A DNA stretch of 32,733 bases from an uncultured Lachnospiraceae bacterium (GCA_910579685.1 CAJTVN010000040.1:1-32733); one strand, 5' to 3'; positions 8,201-17,363 are shown, numbered from the stretch's first letter. Notes: generated by a model not told the origin, from the letters alone. Translations and numbers: made by a program.

Positions 8201-8898
8201 TGATCAAGCAGACCGGCGCAGCCCTTTAGCGTCTTGCGGATATACTCCTCAAGATAGCGGCACCAGCCACACTCCTCCATGGCGGCAGCGTCCCCAACAG
8301 CATAATCCCCCATCCGGTCAGAAAGCCATTCCTCGGGCCAGGGATAGCTCTGGGAAAACTCATAGAGCCTGTCCACGTATTCCTCCAGTGCCCTGTCATT
8401 GCTTCCTCCCGTAAAATACTCCACACAGGCGCGGAAATTCTCGTCCTTCTCCCCGTATTTCTGTTCCAGAAGCTCCTCAAGCACCTCCTGCTTCATCAGT
8501 GTGAGCTCTCCCTCATCCGCAATGCGGAAGCCGGGATCCAGACCGATATCGTTAAAATTATTGCGGATGACAAACAGGCAGAAGCTGTCAATGGTTGTAA
8601 TCTGCGCATTGTGCAGAAGCGCCGCCTGTCTCTGCAGATGGCGGTTTTCCGGCTCCCCGCTGAGCCTGCGGTCAATTGCCTGGCTGATCCGCTCTCTCAT
8701 TTCCGCCGCAGCCGCCTTCGTGAAGGTCACCACCAGAAGCCTGTCGATATCCACCCTGCCCGTTTCTTCCGTGATCATCTTTATAATGCGCTCCACAAGG
8801 ACCGCCGTCTTTCCGGAGCCTGCCGCCGCTGAAACCAATATATTCCTGTCGTGCAGGTCAATCACCTTCTGCTGCTGGGGTGTAAAGTTCACCGCCAT
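5251..8898 (-). CDS. addA: ATP-dependent helicase/nuclease subunit A (AddA)
   Basis: 1215-aa AddA, the UvrD-like helicase plus nuclease subunit of the AddAB complex, which resects double-strand ends and loads RecA. N-terminal Q-motif TPQQQKVID and Walker A AAAGSGKTAVL (Lys30); Walker B-type EILIDEYQDSN; motif VMSIHKSKGLEFP-like (RIMSIHKSKGLEFP) and YVAMTRAREKL in the second RecA domain; C-terminal RecB-type nuclease with FVVVDYKTDHV followed by QLDYYARAL. Length matches Bacillus AddA (about 1230 aa). Its start overlaps addB by 10 bases, so the two are translationally coupled. Confidence 0.97.
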   Translation of the reverse strand: MAVNFTPQQQKVIDLHDRNILVSAAAGSGKTAVLVERIIKMITEETGRVDIDRLLVVTFTKAAAAEMRERISQAIDRRLSGEPENRHLQRQAALLHNAQITTIDSFCLFVIRNNFNDIGLDPGFRIADEGELTLMKQEVLEELLEQKYGEKDENFRACVEYFTGGSNDRALEEYVDRLYEFSQSYPWPEEWLSDRMGDYAVGDAAAMEECGWCRYLEEYIRKTLKGCAGLLDQALKTTQRPDGPYFYGELLEKEREMAEDAARAETFAALSERCGKISFGRLPGKKDGSVSADARERAKRLRGEAKKKIEEIRESFFSVSPEQAVRRMETALLPVNTLMSLVLQFKRMLDEKKRRENVIDFHDMEHFALNILVQRQEDGTCRATAAAREYRQFFHEILIDEYQDSNLVQELLLQSISGEEEGNYNRFMVGDVKQSIYKFRLARPELFIEKYNSYSRQDSPKQRIDLRQNFRSRQEVIESVNALFYRIMGGELGGVEYDEDAALYPGAVYPQYGQNQTETLLIERDKESRLSARQQEAAVIAARIRELIRTFQVTDRETGALRPAKYGDIVILLRTNSGWAEDFKQVFEKEGIPASVFSRTGYFQAPEVREVLQLLHVLDNPLQDIPFYGTMRSFFGGFEEEEAALIRSRGRGEFLYETCRALEETEQEEKEGRRKLSGFLAFLEEYRIKARYTPIHKLIQDILTRTGYLEYVCAKPSGEQRCANVEMLLTKAAAFENTSYYGLFHFLRYIEQLEKYQVDYGEADVLDENADVVRIMSIHKSKGLEFPICFVAGLSKKFNMQDTTGRLVADVDLGVGVDFIDRERRIQSKTLRGQAVSVKLRLDVLGEELRILYVAMTRAREKLFLSAVVPDCEKLQVSMEQEKENEREPGLSGGVPGKIPFVVLAGAGSFLDFILPCLREAQWIYPQDIQLADLKDAFRSQEAKQNLLLSDPDNEIMTYLSEKFDRKYPYEYLKELFVKTTVSELKKAGGPRLSDQSTEIPGDGDGRSVMTDQAFTKQLFEEPEVVPYIPAFMRQQEGMSGSGRGSAYHRVMELLDLKKLLNLQGKTLKEELAAQMDGMERSEKLDPQWRQSVSVHKLALFFQSSLARRMIEAALEGRLKREQPFVLGLPANSLNSEFPETETVLIQGIIDVFFEEGDSFVVVDYKTDHVEQDGELVSRYKVQLDYYARALARLTGKPVKEKIIYSFCLSQEILL

Positions 8899-11800
8899 GG
8901 TTCCTCTCCCCTTTCCGCCGTCTCATCCATCTCCAGCTCTTCCATCATTTTCATAAGGATCTCGTCCTGCGTAAGCTTTGGCAGAATCCGCCTCTCATAG
9001 CCTCCCACTCTGCCGTCATAGCTGCAGATCGCTCTGTAATCACAGTAAGTGCAGGCGCTCTCCAGTGTGTCCCCGCAGGGATTTATGGCGATATTTCCCT
9101 CCAGGATTTCTCTTCCCGTCTGGCGGATCCTGCGGCTCACAAACTCGGACACAATCCGGTAATTCTCCCTTGTAATCACACTGGATGAGGCCGCAAAGCT
9201 TCCGTCCTTTTTCCGCTCCACCGGCACCAGCAGGGATTTGTCTGAAAAGCTCCCGTCCAGAAGCCGGATCACCTCCTCATCCGCACTGACCACTCCGGTA
9301 GTGCGAAGATCCCGAAGGAGCCTTTCGTTGATCTCCTGCGCCGTCAGCTCCTTCTCCTCCTTTATCACCGGATCGCCCACATGGTAATACAAAAGAGCGG
9401 CAGGCACGATCTCCTTGTCCGGATGGTTTCTGCCCTCGATCTCCGAGGCCACGTTCATGTAGACCACCAGCTGCAGCTGCAGGCCGTAGTACAGGGCCGC
9501 AAGATCAAACTTGTGGTTTCCCGATTTATAGTCGATCACCTTTACATACACATGATTCTCATCCTCACAGGTGTCGATCCGGTCGATCCGCCCCTTAAGC
9601 TTCATCTTCTCCTCGTCCGACAGCGCAATATTCACCGCCTCCAGATTTTCCACCCTGGAAAAGGACATCTCAAAATGGGAGGGGGCAAAGGAACCGCCCC
9701 GCAGCTGGCTCTGCAGCGTGCGTATGGTGCGCTGCAAAATGCGGTAGATGCGCTCCGTCATATACTCATAGCGGGCGCTACTGTAGAGAATCGTCTCCCC
9801 ATAGGCCGCCGCACAGCTATCCAGCGCTTCCTTGAGCAGCCGGTCTCCCTCCTGCGGCGGAAAATCAAACCAGGTATAGTGATTTTCGGAAAGCTTTGCC
9901 GCAAAAACCTCCAGAACGCCGTGGTAGAGATTTCCCAGATCCACCTGCTCAAAGCTGTACTCCTTACGCTCTCTGAGCATCAGGCCGTACTGCAGAAAGT
10001 GGGAATAGGCGCAGGCCGCATACCGCTCCAGGCGGCTTACGCTGTTCTCCAACATGCTTCCGTAAACCGCCCTGGATACCGCCCGGCTGAGGGGCAGGTG
10101 GCGGTATTCCGTAAACGCCGCCTCCACCATCCGGCCGGCAAGAGCGGCATACTCCTCATCCCTTTCATAAAGTCGAAGCAGGGACGCAATCTCCTTCCCG
10201 CTTCGGCTGTCCTGGTTTCCCTCTCCGTATTTTCTCAGCTCCCCGGCCAGGATTGACAGCCCGTCTTTCGGCCCCACAATCTGTCTGAAAACGGGCGGCT
10301 GATTTTCACCGTCCTTACCCAAAAAAGCATCCTCCTGTACGGTCTTAAGTTTCGGATAAAGCTTCCTCATCATATCGGCCAGATAGGAAGGCCGAAGGCT
10401 TTTGCCCTCGCTGCTTACTCTGGCATAGGACAGATGCAGCTGGTGGGAGGGCTTGGTCATATTGATATACAGATACAATCTCTGGATGTACATCTGCGCC
10501 CTGGGCGTGGGGGCGAGCTCAAACTCGGACCGGGAGAGAAATTCCCTGTCGATATCCGAGATGATCCCTCCCTGCCGGCCGCTTTTCGGAATATTTCCGT
10601 CGTTGACTCCCAGAAAAAACAAAACCTTCACCTGCTTTAGCCGGGTACGCTCCATATCCCCCACCACTACCCTGTCCACACTGCCCGGGATGATTCCGAT
10701 CTCGATCTCTCCAAAACCGGCATCCAGAATATCCGCAAACTCCTGCAGGGAGATTTCCTCCTCCGAGAGCAGTCCTTCGATCTGTTCGAACAGCTCCATC
10801 ACAAGACGGTAAATCTGGGCATATTCCCTGGCCTTATCCGGATTCCCTGCCTGTCGGAAATACGTTTCATATCCGGCAAGCTTTTCCTGAATCCTGGCTT
10901 TTACGATAAAATCATAGAGCACTCTCACGTGCTCCCCTGCGGTTTTGCGGTTTTCGAGAAGCGGCGAGAGCTGCTCCATCAGCTTTTGCCTGGTTTGGTT
11001 TATCTCCTCCAGGGCCCCGGCCTCTTTATCCCTGTCATTTTCTGCGGGAGGTCTGGTAAAGGCCTCGCTCCATTTCCTCTTGCCCCGGATTCCCATGGAC
11101 AGCACGTAATTTTCCAACCGGTCGATCTCCATGTCCTCAAAGTCCGCAAGCCCGCTGCGCAGATAGTGAAACACCGCCTCATAGGAAAAATTCGAAAGAC
11201 AGATTTTCAGACTGCTTCGGATAAACTCGATAAACGGGTTCAGTAAAAGTCCCCTGGTTCTGTCCATGAACATGGGAATGTCGTAGCGCTTTCCCTCCCG
11301 CTCCAGATAATCCGCATAGGTCTCCAGATCTCCCGCAACCACGGCGATATCCCGGTAACAGAACCGTCCCGAAAGCACCATCTCTTTCATGCGGATGCAG
11401 ACCTGTCTTGCCTCCGACGCCGGGCTTGCCGCCTCCGTCAGGGTAACGCTCTGCCCTTCGCCCTCATACGGCTTTAAGGGATAGCGAAGCAGGTGCCTTT
11501 CCAGATGGGCAAGCTGGGGATTGTCCAAAAACCGGAAGGGAGGATCCTTTTTCATATAGATATCCTCCGCCCTGCCAATTCCGGCCTCCTTCGCCAGAAG
11601 GCACAAATCCCTCACCGTCTTTTTGCTTAGGTGAAACAGCTCCTGTTCTCCCTCCATCAAAAAAGGATCCTCCCCCGCCGCAATGGTGATGGAGAGAATG
11701 ACCCGCCGTGCCAGTTCCATAAGCCGCCGGATCAGCCGGTTCTGGATGGGTGTGAATCCGGTAAACCCATCAAAAACAATGACACTGTCCCTGATAAGCT

Positions 11801-12374
11801 CCGATTTTTCCACCGCCCGGGTGAGCAGATCCAGGGTTTCCTCCGTGGTGATGAATTTGTCCTGTATATAGGAAAGAAATCCCGCATAAAGCGTTTGCAG
11901 ATCCATGAGCTTGTGAGAGAGCGCGGGACGGCTCCTGGCGTAATCGGCAAGCTGCCCCACCTGCCCGGGATCAAGCCCATACTGCATAAACTCCGAGAGC
12001 GCCGACTTTACCTCGTGGATATATCCGATCTTGTGCAGGTTGGGACCGATCAGAGGCAGCTCCTGTCTCTTCCCGGCTGCAACCCTGCGCAGAACCAGGC
12101 TCTTTCCGGTATCGTCAAGAACCGGCTTTCCCGCAAATCCCGTCTCTTCAAAGACACGGTGGGCCAGCCTGCCAAAGCTCAAGACATCGATATTCATGAT
12201 TCCCTTGTTCCTGCTGGCGTTTACCAGGTCAAACTGCGTCTGCATGGTAAACTGATCAGGGACAAGGAAAAGGAAGCTCCGATGGGGCTCCCTTTCCGCC
12301 CACTGTGTTATGTCCCGGTGAAGAGCGCTGCTCTTACCGCAGCCGGATGGGCCAAAATAAAATTGAAGCGACAT
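8889..12374 (-). CDS. addB: ATP-dependent helicase/nuclease subunit B (AddB)
   Basis: 1161-aa partner of AddA with an inactivated-helicase body and its own nuclease domain. Walker A is GPSGCGKSSALH at residues 8-19. The C-terminal nuclease shows VKVIDYKSGNHKFD and LQLVVYMNVA. The four iron-sulfur cluster cysteines that pin the nuclease domain are recognisable: one in YAACAYSHFLQYGL and three in the C-x2-C-x5-C group ACTYCDYRAIC near the end. Length matches Bacillus AddB (about 1166). GGGAGG lies 6 bases before the ATG; the serine hydrolase gene ends 16 bases upstream, so they probably share a transcript. Confidence 0.96.
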   Translation of the reverse strand: MSLQFYFGPSGCGKSSALHRDITQWAEREPHRSFLFLVPDQFTMQTQFDLVNASRNKGIMNIDVLSFGRLAHRVFEETGFAGKPVLDDTGKSLVLRRVAAGKRQELPLIGPNLHKIGYIHEVKSALSEFMQYGLDPGQVGQLADYARSRPALSHKLMDLQTLYAGFLSYIQDKFITTEETLDLLTRAVEKSELIRDSVIVFDGFTGFTPIQNRLIRRLMELARRVILSITIAAGEDPFLMEGEQELFHLSKKTVRDLCLLAKEAGIGRAEDIYMKKDPPFRFLDNPQLAHLERHLLRYPLKPYEGEGQSVTLTEAASPASEARQVCIRMKEMVLSGRFCYRDIAVVAGDLETYADYLEREGKRYDIPMFMDRTRGLLLNPFIEFIRSSLKICLSNFSYEAVFHYLRSGLADFEDMEIDRLENYVLSMGIRGKRKWSEAFTRPPAENDRDKEAGALEEINQTRQKLMEQLSPLLENRKTAGEHVRVLYDFIVKARIQEKLAGYETYFRQAGNPDKAREYAQIYRLVMELFEQIEGLLSEEEISLQEFADILDAGFGEIEIGIIPGSVDRVVVGDMERTRLKQVKVLFFLGVNDGNIPKSGRQGGIISDIDREFLSRSEFELAPTPRAQMYIQRLYLYINMTKPSHQLHLSYARVSSEGKSLRPSYLADMMRKLYPKLKTVQEDAFLGKDGENQPPVFRQIVGPKDGLSILAGELRKYGEGNQDSRSGKEIASLLRLYERDEEYAALAGRMVEAAFTEYRHLPLSRAVSRAVYGSMLENSVSRLERYAACAYSHFLQYGLMLRERKEYSFEQVDLGNLYHGVLEVFAAKLSENHYTWFDFPPQEGDRLLKEALDSCAAAYGETILYSSARYEYMTERIYRILQRTIRTLQSQLRGGSFAPSHFEMSFSRVENLEAVNIALSDEEKMKLKGRIDRIDTCEDENHVYVKVIDYKSGNHKFDLAALYYGLQLQLVVYMNVASEIEGRNHPDKEIVPAALLYYHVGDPVIKEEKELTAQEINERLLRDLRTTGVVSADEEVIRLLDGSFSDKSLLVPVERKKDGSFAASSSVITRENYRIVSEFVSRRIRQTGREILEGNIAINPCGDTLESACTYCDYRAICSYDGRVGGYERRILPKLTQDEILMKMMEELEMDETAERGEEPWR

Positions 12375-12390
12375 GGTAAACCTCCCTCTG

Positions 12391-13575
12391 TCAGGTCAGT
12401 TCGCACAAAATCAGATTACGCAGCTTCCTGGTCAGTGTGAAGGTGCCTGCGTTTACCTTCTGTATTCCCATCAAAATCGTGAGCCTCTCTTTTGGGAAAT
12501 TGGCAAAATAAGCGCCAAGCCAGCCGTCCCAGCCATACTCCCCTTTCTGGGCAAACACGCAGGACTGGGAAGGGTTTCTGCAGATGCGCATCAGATTGGC
12601 GTACGTAAAGCCCTCAAGCCCCGTCCATTTCTCAAATGCCTTCTGCTGGCACTTCATGAGACGCCCGCCTGTCATGAACCGCACGGTCCGGGGCTGCAGG
12701 ATCCGCGCCCCCGCCTCTTCCCCCTCCATGAGCAGCATTCTCGCAAAGCGCATATAATCGTCAAGAGTGGAGACAAGCCCCGCTCCGCCTGCCTCAAAGG
12801 CGGGTTCCGAGCTCATATCACAGCGAACCGCCAGGTTATCCCCCTTATATCGCACAAGGCTGCGGCTTCCGTCTTCTCCTGTGATTGTCTCATAAGCCGC
12901 GGCAAGACGGTTTTGCTTTTCTGCGGGAACCCAGAAGGCCGTGTCCTTCATGCCCAAAGGCTCAAAAATTTCCTTTCGCAGGAACTCGCCAAACCGCTCC
13001 CCGGTGACAGCCTCCACCACGGCTCCCAGGATGTCGGCGGAGGTTCCGTAATGCCAGGATTCCCCCGGTACGTGGGCAAGCGGGCAGGCGGCTAACTTCT
13101 TTGCAATCTCCATGGTGGTCATCTCCTGCTGCGTTCCAAGGCGGCCCAGGGCTTCATCAAACACTTTATTCACAAGAAGGCCGGACGCCGTTCCCTCCTC
13201 CGGGTAGATCATCCCTGACGTCATATTCAGAAGATCGTAAATCCGCACGGGAGTCTCGCAGGGAACGGCCTCTCCTTTCCGAAACACTTTCACTTTTCCG
13301 TATTCCGGAATAAAATCCGACAGGGGCTGGCACAGGTCGATCATGCCTCTCTCCATGAGAATCATAATGGCGGCGGCGGTCACGGGCTTGGTCTGGGAAT
13401 ACAGACGCAGAATCGTATCCCGCTCCATGAGCCTGCCCGCTTCCCGGTCCGCCATCCCGGCCTGTCCGTAATACAGCTCCCTTCCGTCCTTCTCGACCAG
13501 CAGATTAACGCCTGCCACCTCGCATTCGCAGACCGCCTGCTCCATGGTCTGATGCAGTCTCTCAAAAGTATCCAT
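12391..13575 (-). CDS. Beta-lactamase-fold serine hydrolase
   Basis: 394-aa protein of the class C beta-lactamase/family VIII esterase fold. The SxxK nucleophile motif is S60-Q-T-K63 in LYSQTKPVTAA; the second motif is Y176-G-T-S179 in SWHYGTSADILG, where the YxN of true beta-lactamases has become YxT/S, typical of esterase or peptidase-like members. The third box is probably GWDGWLGAYF near the C terminus. No signal peptide is seen, so it should be cytoplasmic, which argues against antibiotic resistance. AAGGAG lies 9 bases before the ATG. It precedes addB by 16 bases; no functional link is obvious. Confidence 0.82.
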   Translation of the reverse strand: MDTFERLHQTMEQAVCECEVAGVNLLVEKDGRELYYGQAGMADREAGRLMERDTILRLYSQTKPVTAAAIMILMERGMIDLCQPLSDFIPEYGKVKVFRKGEAVPCETPVRIYDLLNMTSGMIYPEEGTASGLLVNKVFDEALGRLGTQQEMTTMEIAKKLAACPLAHVPGESWHYGTSADILGAVVEAVTGERFGEFLRKEIFEPLGMKDTAFWVPAEKQNRLAAAYETITGEDGSRSLVRYKGDNLAVRCDMSSEPAFEAGGAGLVSTLDDYMRFARMLLMEGEEAGARILQPRTVRFMTGGRLMKCQQKAFEKWTGLEGFTYANLMRICRNPSQSCVFAQKGEYGWDGWLGAYFANFPKERLTILMGIQKVNAGTFTLTRKLRNLILCELT

Positions 13576-13608
13576 CTTCGCTTTCTCCTTTTATTTTAAG
13601 ATGTTGGT

Positions 13609-13683
13609 GGCAAAAGGTATTTTGCCCCCTGATGCCTGCGGATTGTTTCGCACTTCGTGCATGACCTTTTGACCCTGGCATCA
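13609..13683. repeat. Structured intergenic element with nested inverted repeats
   Basis: Between the HAD and serine hydrolase genes. It holds a perfect 7-bp hairpin (GGCAAAA at 13609-13615, TTTTGCC at 13620-13626, 4-base loop), then an outer inverted repeat TGATGCC (13630-13636) with GGCATCA (13677-13683) enclosing a small GCAC-TTC-GTGC hairpin. The outer right arm overlaps the HAD stop codon. A REP-like or mobile intergenic repeat is suspected from the layout; only one copy lies in this window, so repetitiveness is not shown. Confidence 0.5.
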
Positions 13684-14496
13684 TATAAATGGTATCATTT
13701 CTTTCACGGATGTAAAAATCAAATCCGGCACCACGTCCGACTCCTCCGCATCTTTCTGATCCGCTTCCCCGCTGAGCACCAGGATCCCGGTATAGCCGTT
13801 GTTCACCCCGGCCGCCACATCCGTGTACAGCCGGTCTCCCACCATGGCGGTCTGTTCCCTGGTTGTCCCGGCCCTCCTGGCCAGATAATCCATAATATCG
13901 CCGCTGGGCTTTCCCACCACATGATCCGGATAGCGGAAGGCGGACGCATGGATGAAAGCGTGAATGGCTCCCGCATCCGGAATAAAGCCGTTCTCCGTAG
14001 GACAGTTGAAGTCGGGATGGGTGGCGATATAAGGCAGGCCGCTTCTGACAAAATCGCAGACCCGGCACATCTTTTCATAGGTCAGGGAAGTGTCAAATCC
14101 CGTCACCACCACCTCGGGCGTCTTTGCGTCCAGACAGATCCCCGCCTCTTCAAACTCTCTAGTGAGCAGCTCATTGCCAAGCAGAAATACTCTTTTCCCC
14201 GGATAGTTGCGCTTCAGATAGTCGATGGATGCCTGCCCGGAGGTCACGATCCTGCTCTCATCCGTGGAAAGCCCCATCCGCTCCAGTTTTTCCACGTAAT
14301 TTGCCGGCCCCCTGGAGGAATTGTTGGTCAGGAAAATGTACTGCTTTCCCGCCCTCTCCACCGCCTTTAAAAATTCCAGGGCTCCCTCGATCCACCGCTC
14401 TCCCAGATAGACGGTGCCGTCCATATCCAGGGCAAAACAGGTAATCCGCTTTAATCTCTTTTCTCTGTCCTCGTTGACAGCCGGTAGATGATTCAT
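13681..14496 (-). CDS. HAD-family hydrolase, NagD/4-nitrophenylphosphatase-like
   Basis: 271-aa haloacid dehalogenase phosphatase. Motif I is FALDMDGTVYLG (Asp nucleophile and second Asp), motif II LTNNSS, motif III the Lys in VGKPSGDIMDYL, motif IV MVGDRLYTDVAAG. The large C2 cap between motifs II and III places it in the HAD-IIA (NagD/AraL) group; substrates are usually sugar or nucleotide phosphates, not predictable here. The start at 14496 (MNHLPAV) is preferred because AGAGGT lies 6 bases upstream; a longer frame from 14547 has only a poor site. It follows the uracil permease gene by about 50 bases. Confidence 0.88.
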   Translation of the reverse strand: MNHLPAVNEDREKRLKRITCFALDMDGTVYLGERWIEGALEFLKAVERAGKQYIFLTNNSSRGPANYVEKLERMGLSTDESRIVTSGQASIDYLKRNYPGKRVFLLGNELLTREFEEAGICLDAKTPEVVVTGFDTSLTYEKMCRVCDFVRSGLPYIATHPDFNCPTENGFIPDAGAIHAFIHASAFRYPDHVVGKPSGDIMDYLARRAGTTREQTAMVGDRLYTDVAAGVNNGYTGILVLSGEADQKDAEESDVVPDLIFTSVKEMIPFI

Positions 14497-14547
14497 ACTT
14501 ATACCTCTGTATTTTTCATTCACTGCGCAAAGCCTTAACGCTTCCAT

Positions 14548-15915
14548 TTAAACCTTGAAGTTCACCTTGGTGTCAGAGGGGATGTCCTCGTCAAATTGAT
14601 AATCCTTTCCGGGAAGCACCGCGTTCAGGACGATTCCCGTAAGCGCTCCCACCGCAAGGCCTGAGAGGCTGATGGTCACGGAACCGACAGTGAAGGCCAC
14701 AGCGCCGGCCGCACTGAAATTAATGCCGATGGAAAGCACCAGGATGAGAGCCGCAATGATCACGTTACGGCTCTGGGAGAAATCCACCCGGTTTTCCACC
14801 ACGTTGCGGACACCCACCGCAGAGATCATTCCATAGAGTACCAGAGACACGCCGCCAAGGGTTGCCGTGGGCATACAGGAGATCACCGCCCCAACCTTTG
14901 GAGAAAAGGCGAACAAAATCGCAAAAACCGCCGCAATCCGGATCACCAGAGGATCAAATACCTTGGTGAGGGAAAGAACGCCCGTATTCTCTCCATAGGT
15001 GGTATTGGCGGGCGCCCCAAACAGGGAAGCGATCATAGTGGCAAGCCCGTCCCCGGAGAGCGTCCTGTGAAGTCCCGGATTCTTGATATAATTCTGTCCT
15101 ACCGTTGAGGAAATCGCCGACATATCGCCGATATGCTCCACCATGGTCGCCAGGGCGATGGGCATGATGGTGATCACGGAGGTGATCAGCAGAGAAACGT
15201 CCACATTTCCAAACAGGGAAAACACGGTATTTTCGTAATGAATGGGCAGGCCGATCCACGACGCCTCCCTAACCGGCGTAAAATCCACGTTTCCGGTGAT
15301 TGCCGCAATCAGATAGGAGCCCACGACGCCCAGGATGATCGGCACAATCTTGACCATTCCCTTTCCCCAGATATTGCAGACAATCACAATTACTATGGCG
15401 ATCACCGCAATCCACCAGCCTGCCGCACAGTTATCGATTGCGGATTTTGACAGGTTCAGGCCGATTGCTATGATAATGGGGCCTGTCACAATGGGCGGGA
15501 AAAACTTCATCACCCTGCCTGTCCCAAATATCTTGATCAGTCCCGCAAGCACCAGATACAAAAGCCCGGAGCAGGCAACGCCAAAGCAGGCATACGGGAG
15601 AAGCTGCGCCTCCCCGTTCGGTGCGATGGCCCAGTACCCGGCCAGATAGGCGAAGGAAGAACCCAGAAATGCGGGTACTCTTCTTTTCGTTAAAAAATGG
15701 AACAACAGGGTGCCGAGTCCGGCGAACAGCAGGGTGGTGGATACATCCAGACCTGTCAGCGCCGGAACGACAACGGTTGCTCCAAACATTGCAAACATAT
15801 GCTGTAACCCGAGAATCAACATCTTGGGCACGCCAAGCTTTCTTGCGTCGAAGATCCCCTCATCTCCGACCATCACTTTTTCTTTACTCATTGCTACACA
15901 ATACTCCTTTCCCAT
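14548..15915 (-). CDS. uraA: Uracil permease (NCS2 family)
   Basis: 455-aa nucleobase:cation symporter-2 protein with about 14 membrane segments. Family marks: GLQHMFAMFGATVVVPALTGLD near the N terminus (split: GLQHMFAMFGATVVVPAL), the first binding-loop region GSSFAY, and the nucleobase-ascorbate signature YGENTGVLSLTK. The latter matches the GEN-GV form of uracil (PyrP/UraA) carriers rather than xanthine carriers. Start is uncertain: ATG at 15915 (AGGAAAG close upstream) or ATG at 15891 (AAAGGAG 12 bases upstream). It has its own promoter (15947-15975). Confidence 0.88.
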   Translation of the reverse strand: MGKEYCVAMSKEKVMVGDEGIFDARKLGVPKMLILGLQHMFAMFGATVVVPALTGLDVSTTLLFAGLGTLLFHFLTKRRVPAFLGSSFAYLAGYWAIAPNGEAQLLPYACFGVACSGLLYLVLAGLIKIFGTGRVMKFFPPIVTGPIIIAIGLNLSKSAIDNCAAGWWIAVIAIVIVIVCNIWGKGMVKIVPIILGVVGSYLIAAITGNVDFTPVREASWIGLPIHYENTVFSLFGNVDVSLLITSVITIMPIALATMVEHIGDMSAISSTVGQNYIKNPGLHRTLSGDGLATMIASLFGAPANTTYGENTGVLSLTKVFDPLVIRIAAVFAILFAFSPKVGAVISCMPTATLGGVSLVLYGMISAVGVRNVVENRVDFSQSRNVIIAALILVLSIGINFSAAGAVAFTVGSVTISLSGLAVGALTGIVLNAVLPGKDYQFDEDIPSDTKVNFKV

Positions 15916-15946
15916 CTTTCCTATGTAGTTTCATTGCGCTTTCTCT

Positions 15947-15975
15947 ATCTTATATTCTAACGGCATATCCGTCAA
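15947..15975 (-). promoter_or_regulatory. Promoter of the uracil permease gene
   Basis: Minus strand: TTGACG (15975-15970), 17 bases, TAAGAT (15952-15947), about 30 bases before the first possible start. No attenuator or PyrR-binding anti-antiterminator hairpin is visible in the short leader. Confidence 0.5.
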
Positions 15976-15986
15976 GAAAAGAATAG

Positions 15987-17339
15987 CTATCGGCATTCTT
16001 TTTTTAGTTTCCGGTACAGCACAAGATACATGGTGATAAAACAGGCAAGGCCTCCTATGGCGTTGGAGATGGGCTCGGCCAGAAATACGCCGTCCACGCC
16101 CAGCCCCCACAGTCTTGGCAGAACCACGGTAAGGGGCGCAACGATCACCGCTTTGCGCAGAAGGGAGAAGAAAATCGCCTGCTTCGAATACCCCAGGGCC
16201 GTGAAAGCGGACTGTCCCGCAAACTGAAAGGCCATAAAGAAAAAGCCGAAAAAGTAAAGCCGCAGGGCAGGCACACCGGCCTCAAGCATGGCCTTGTCTT
16301 CGGTGAATATGCCAAGAAGCAGGTGCGGGCACCGGATCACCGCAATCCACGCCAGCACCGTGTACGTGATGCCAAGAACCGCCGCAAAACGGATCCCCTG
16401 GCACACCCTGTCATACCGCTTTGCGCCGTAGTTATACCCGAGAACAGGCTGCGCGCCGCTGGTAAGTCCGCCCACCGGCAGGGAAAGAATCTCCCGCACG
16501 GAATTGATCACGGTCATAATACCCACGTACAGATCCCCTCCGTACAGTTTCAGAGTGCTGTTGCAGACAATCTGCACCAGACAGTTGGTCGCCTGCATGA
16601 TAAAGCCCGCCATTCCCAGGGATACGATCTCCGACGCCAGCTTCCAGTCCACTCTCAGATTCTCTTTTCGGATGAGAAGCTGCGCCTTTCTGCCTGTCAG
16701 AAAGCGCAGAACCCACAGACATGACACGATCTGGCTCAGCACCGTGGCAAGGGCCGCCCCGGCGACTCCCATGTCCAGCCAGAAGATAAAAACCGGATCC
16801 AGAATCAGATTCAGCACCGCTCCCAGCAGCGTGGTCATCATCCCGATCCTGGGAAAACCCTGGGCGCTGATAAACCCGTTCAGCCCTGCGGCGAGCATAC
16901 TGAAAACCGTTCCCAGCAGATAAATTTTCAGATAAGCGTCCGCATACACGTATGACGCGTCGCTTGCGCCAAACAAATAGAGAACCGGCCTGCGAAGCGT
17001 ATAGCAGAAAAGCGTCAGTGCAAGAGAGGCCCCAAGCAGCAGGGAAAAAGTATTGCCCAGTATCTTTTCCGCCCGCTTTTCCTGCGCCGCTCCCCTCGCT
17101 ATGGAAAACAGGGGTGTTCCGCCGGTTCCGAAAAGATTGGTAAAAGCCCCGATCAGCGTGGTCAGCGGAAAGGCCAGCCCGATCCCCGTAAGAGCCATGC
17201 TGTCCGCATCGGGCAGATGGCCGATATAAATGCGGTCCACCACATTGTATAAAAGCTGTACCAGCTGTGCCAGCATAAGGGGAATGGCCTGGTATATAAT
17301 ATTCTGCCAGACCTTTCCCCTGGAAAAATCGTTTGCCAT
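15987..17339 (-). CDS. MATE family efflux transporter
   Basis: 450-aa membrane protein with about 12 hydrophobic segments in two similar halves, as in MATE (multidrug and toxin extrusion) carriers. The N-terminal pattern PLMLAQLVQLLYNVVDRIYIGHL and the ALTGIGLAFPLTTLIGAFTNLF stretch (GIGLAFPLTTL) are typical, as is GGLTSGAQPVLGYNYGAKRYDR at the start of the second half. Such proteins export cationic drugs, or lipids and flavins in some cases; substrate unknown. It follows pepP by 24 bases with AAGGAG 11 bases before the ATG, so it is probably co-transcribed with pepP. Confidence 0.9.
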   Translation of the reverse strand: MANDFSRGKVWQNIIYQAIPLMLAQLVQLLYNVVDRIYIGHLPDADSMALTGIGLAFPLTTLIGAFTNLFGTGGTPLFSIARGAAQEKRAEKILGNTFSLLLGASLALTLFCYTLRRPVLYLFGASDASYVYADAYLKIYLLGTVFSMLAAGLNGFISAQGFPRIGMMTTLLGAVLNLILDPVFIFWLDMGVAGAALATVLSQIVSCLWVLRFLTGRKAQLLIRKENLRVDWKLASEIVSLGMAGFIMQATNCLVQIVCNSTLKLYGGDLYVGIMTVINSVREILSLPVGGLTSGAQPVLGYNYGAKRYDRVCQGIRFAAVLGITYTVLAWIAVIRCPHLLLGIFTEDKAMLEAGVPALRLYFFGFFFMAFQFAGQSAFTALGYSKQAIFFSLLRKAVIVAPLTVVLPRLWGLGVDGVFLAEPISNAIGGLACFITMYLVLYRKLKKECR

Positions 17340-17363
17340 GTGCTGTGCGACTCCTTCATTCTC

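Noticed and set aside
9381..10256. 291-codon plus-strand open frame opposite addB
   Set aside because: Antisense shadow of addB, caused by the GC-rich codon use of the real gene.
12391..13575. Beta-lactamase (antibiotic resistance)
   Set aside because: There is no signal peptide and the YxN motif is changed; the protein suits an intracellular esterase or peptidase-like hydrolase.
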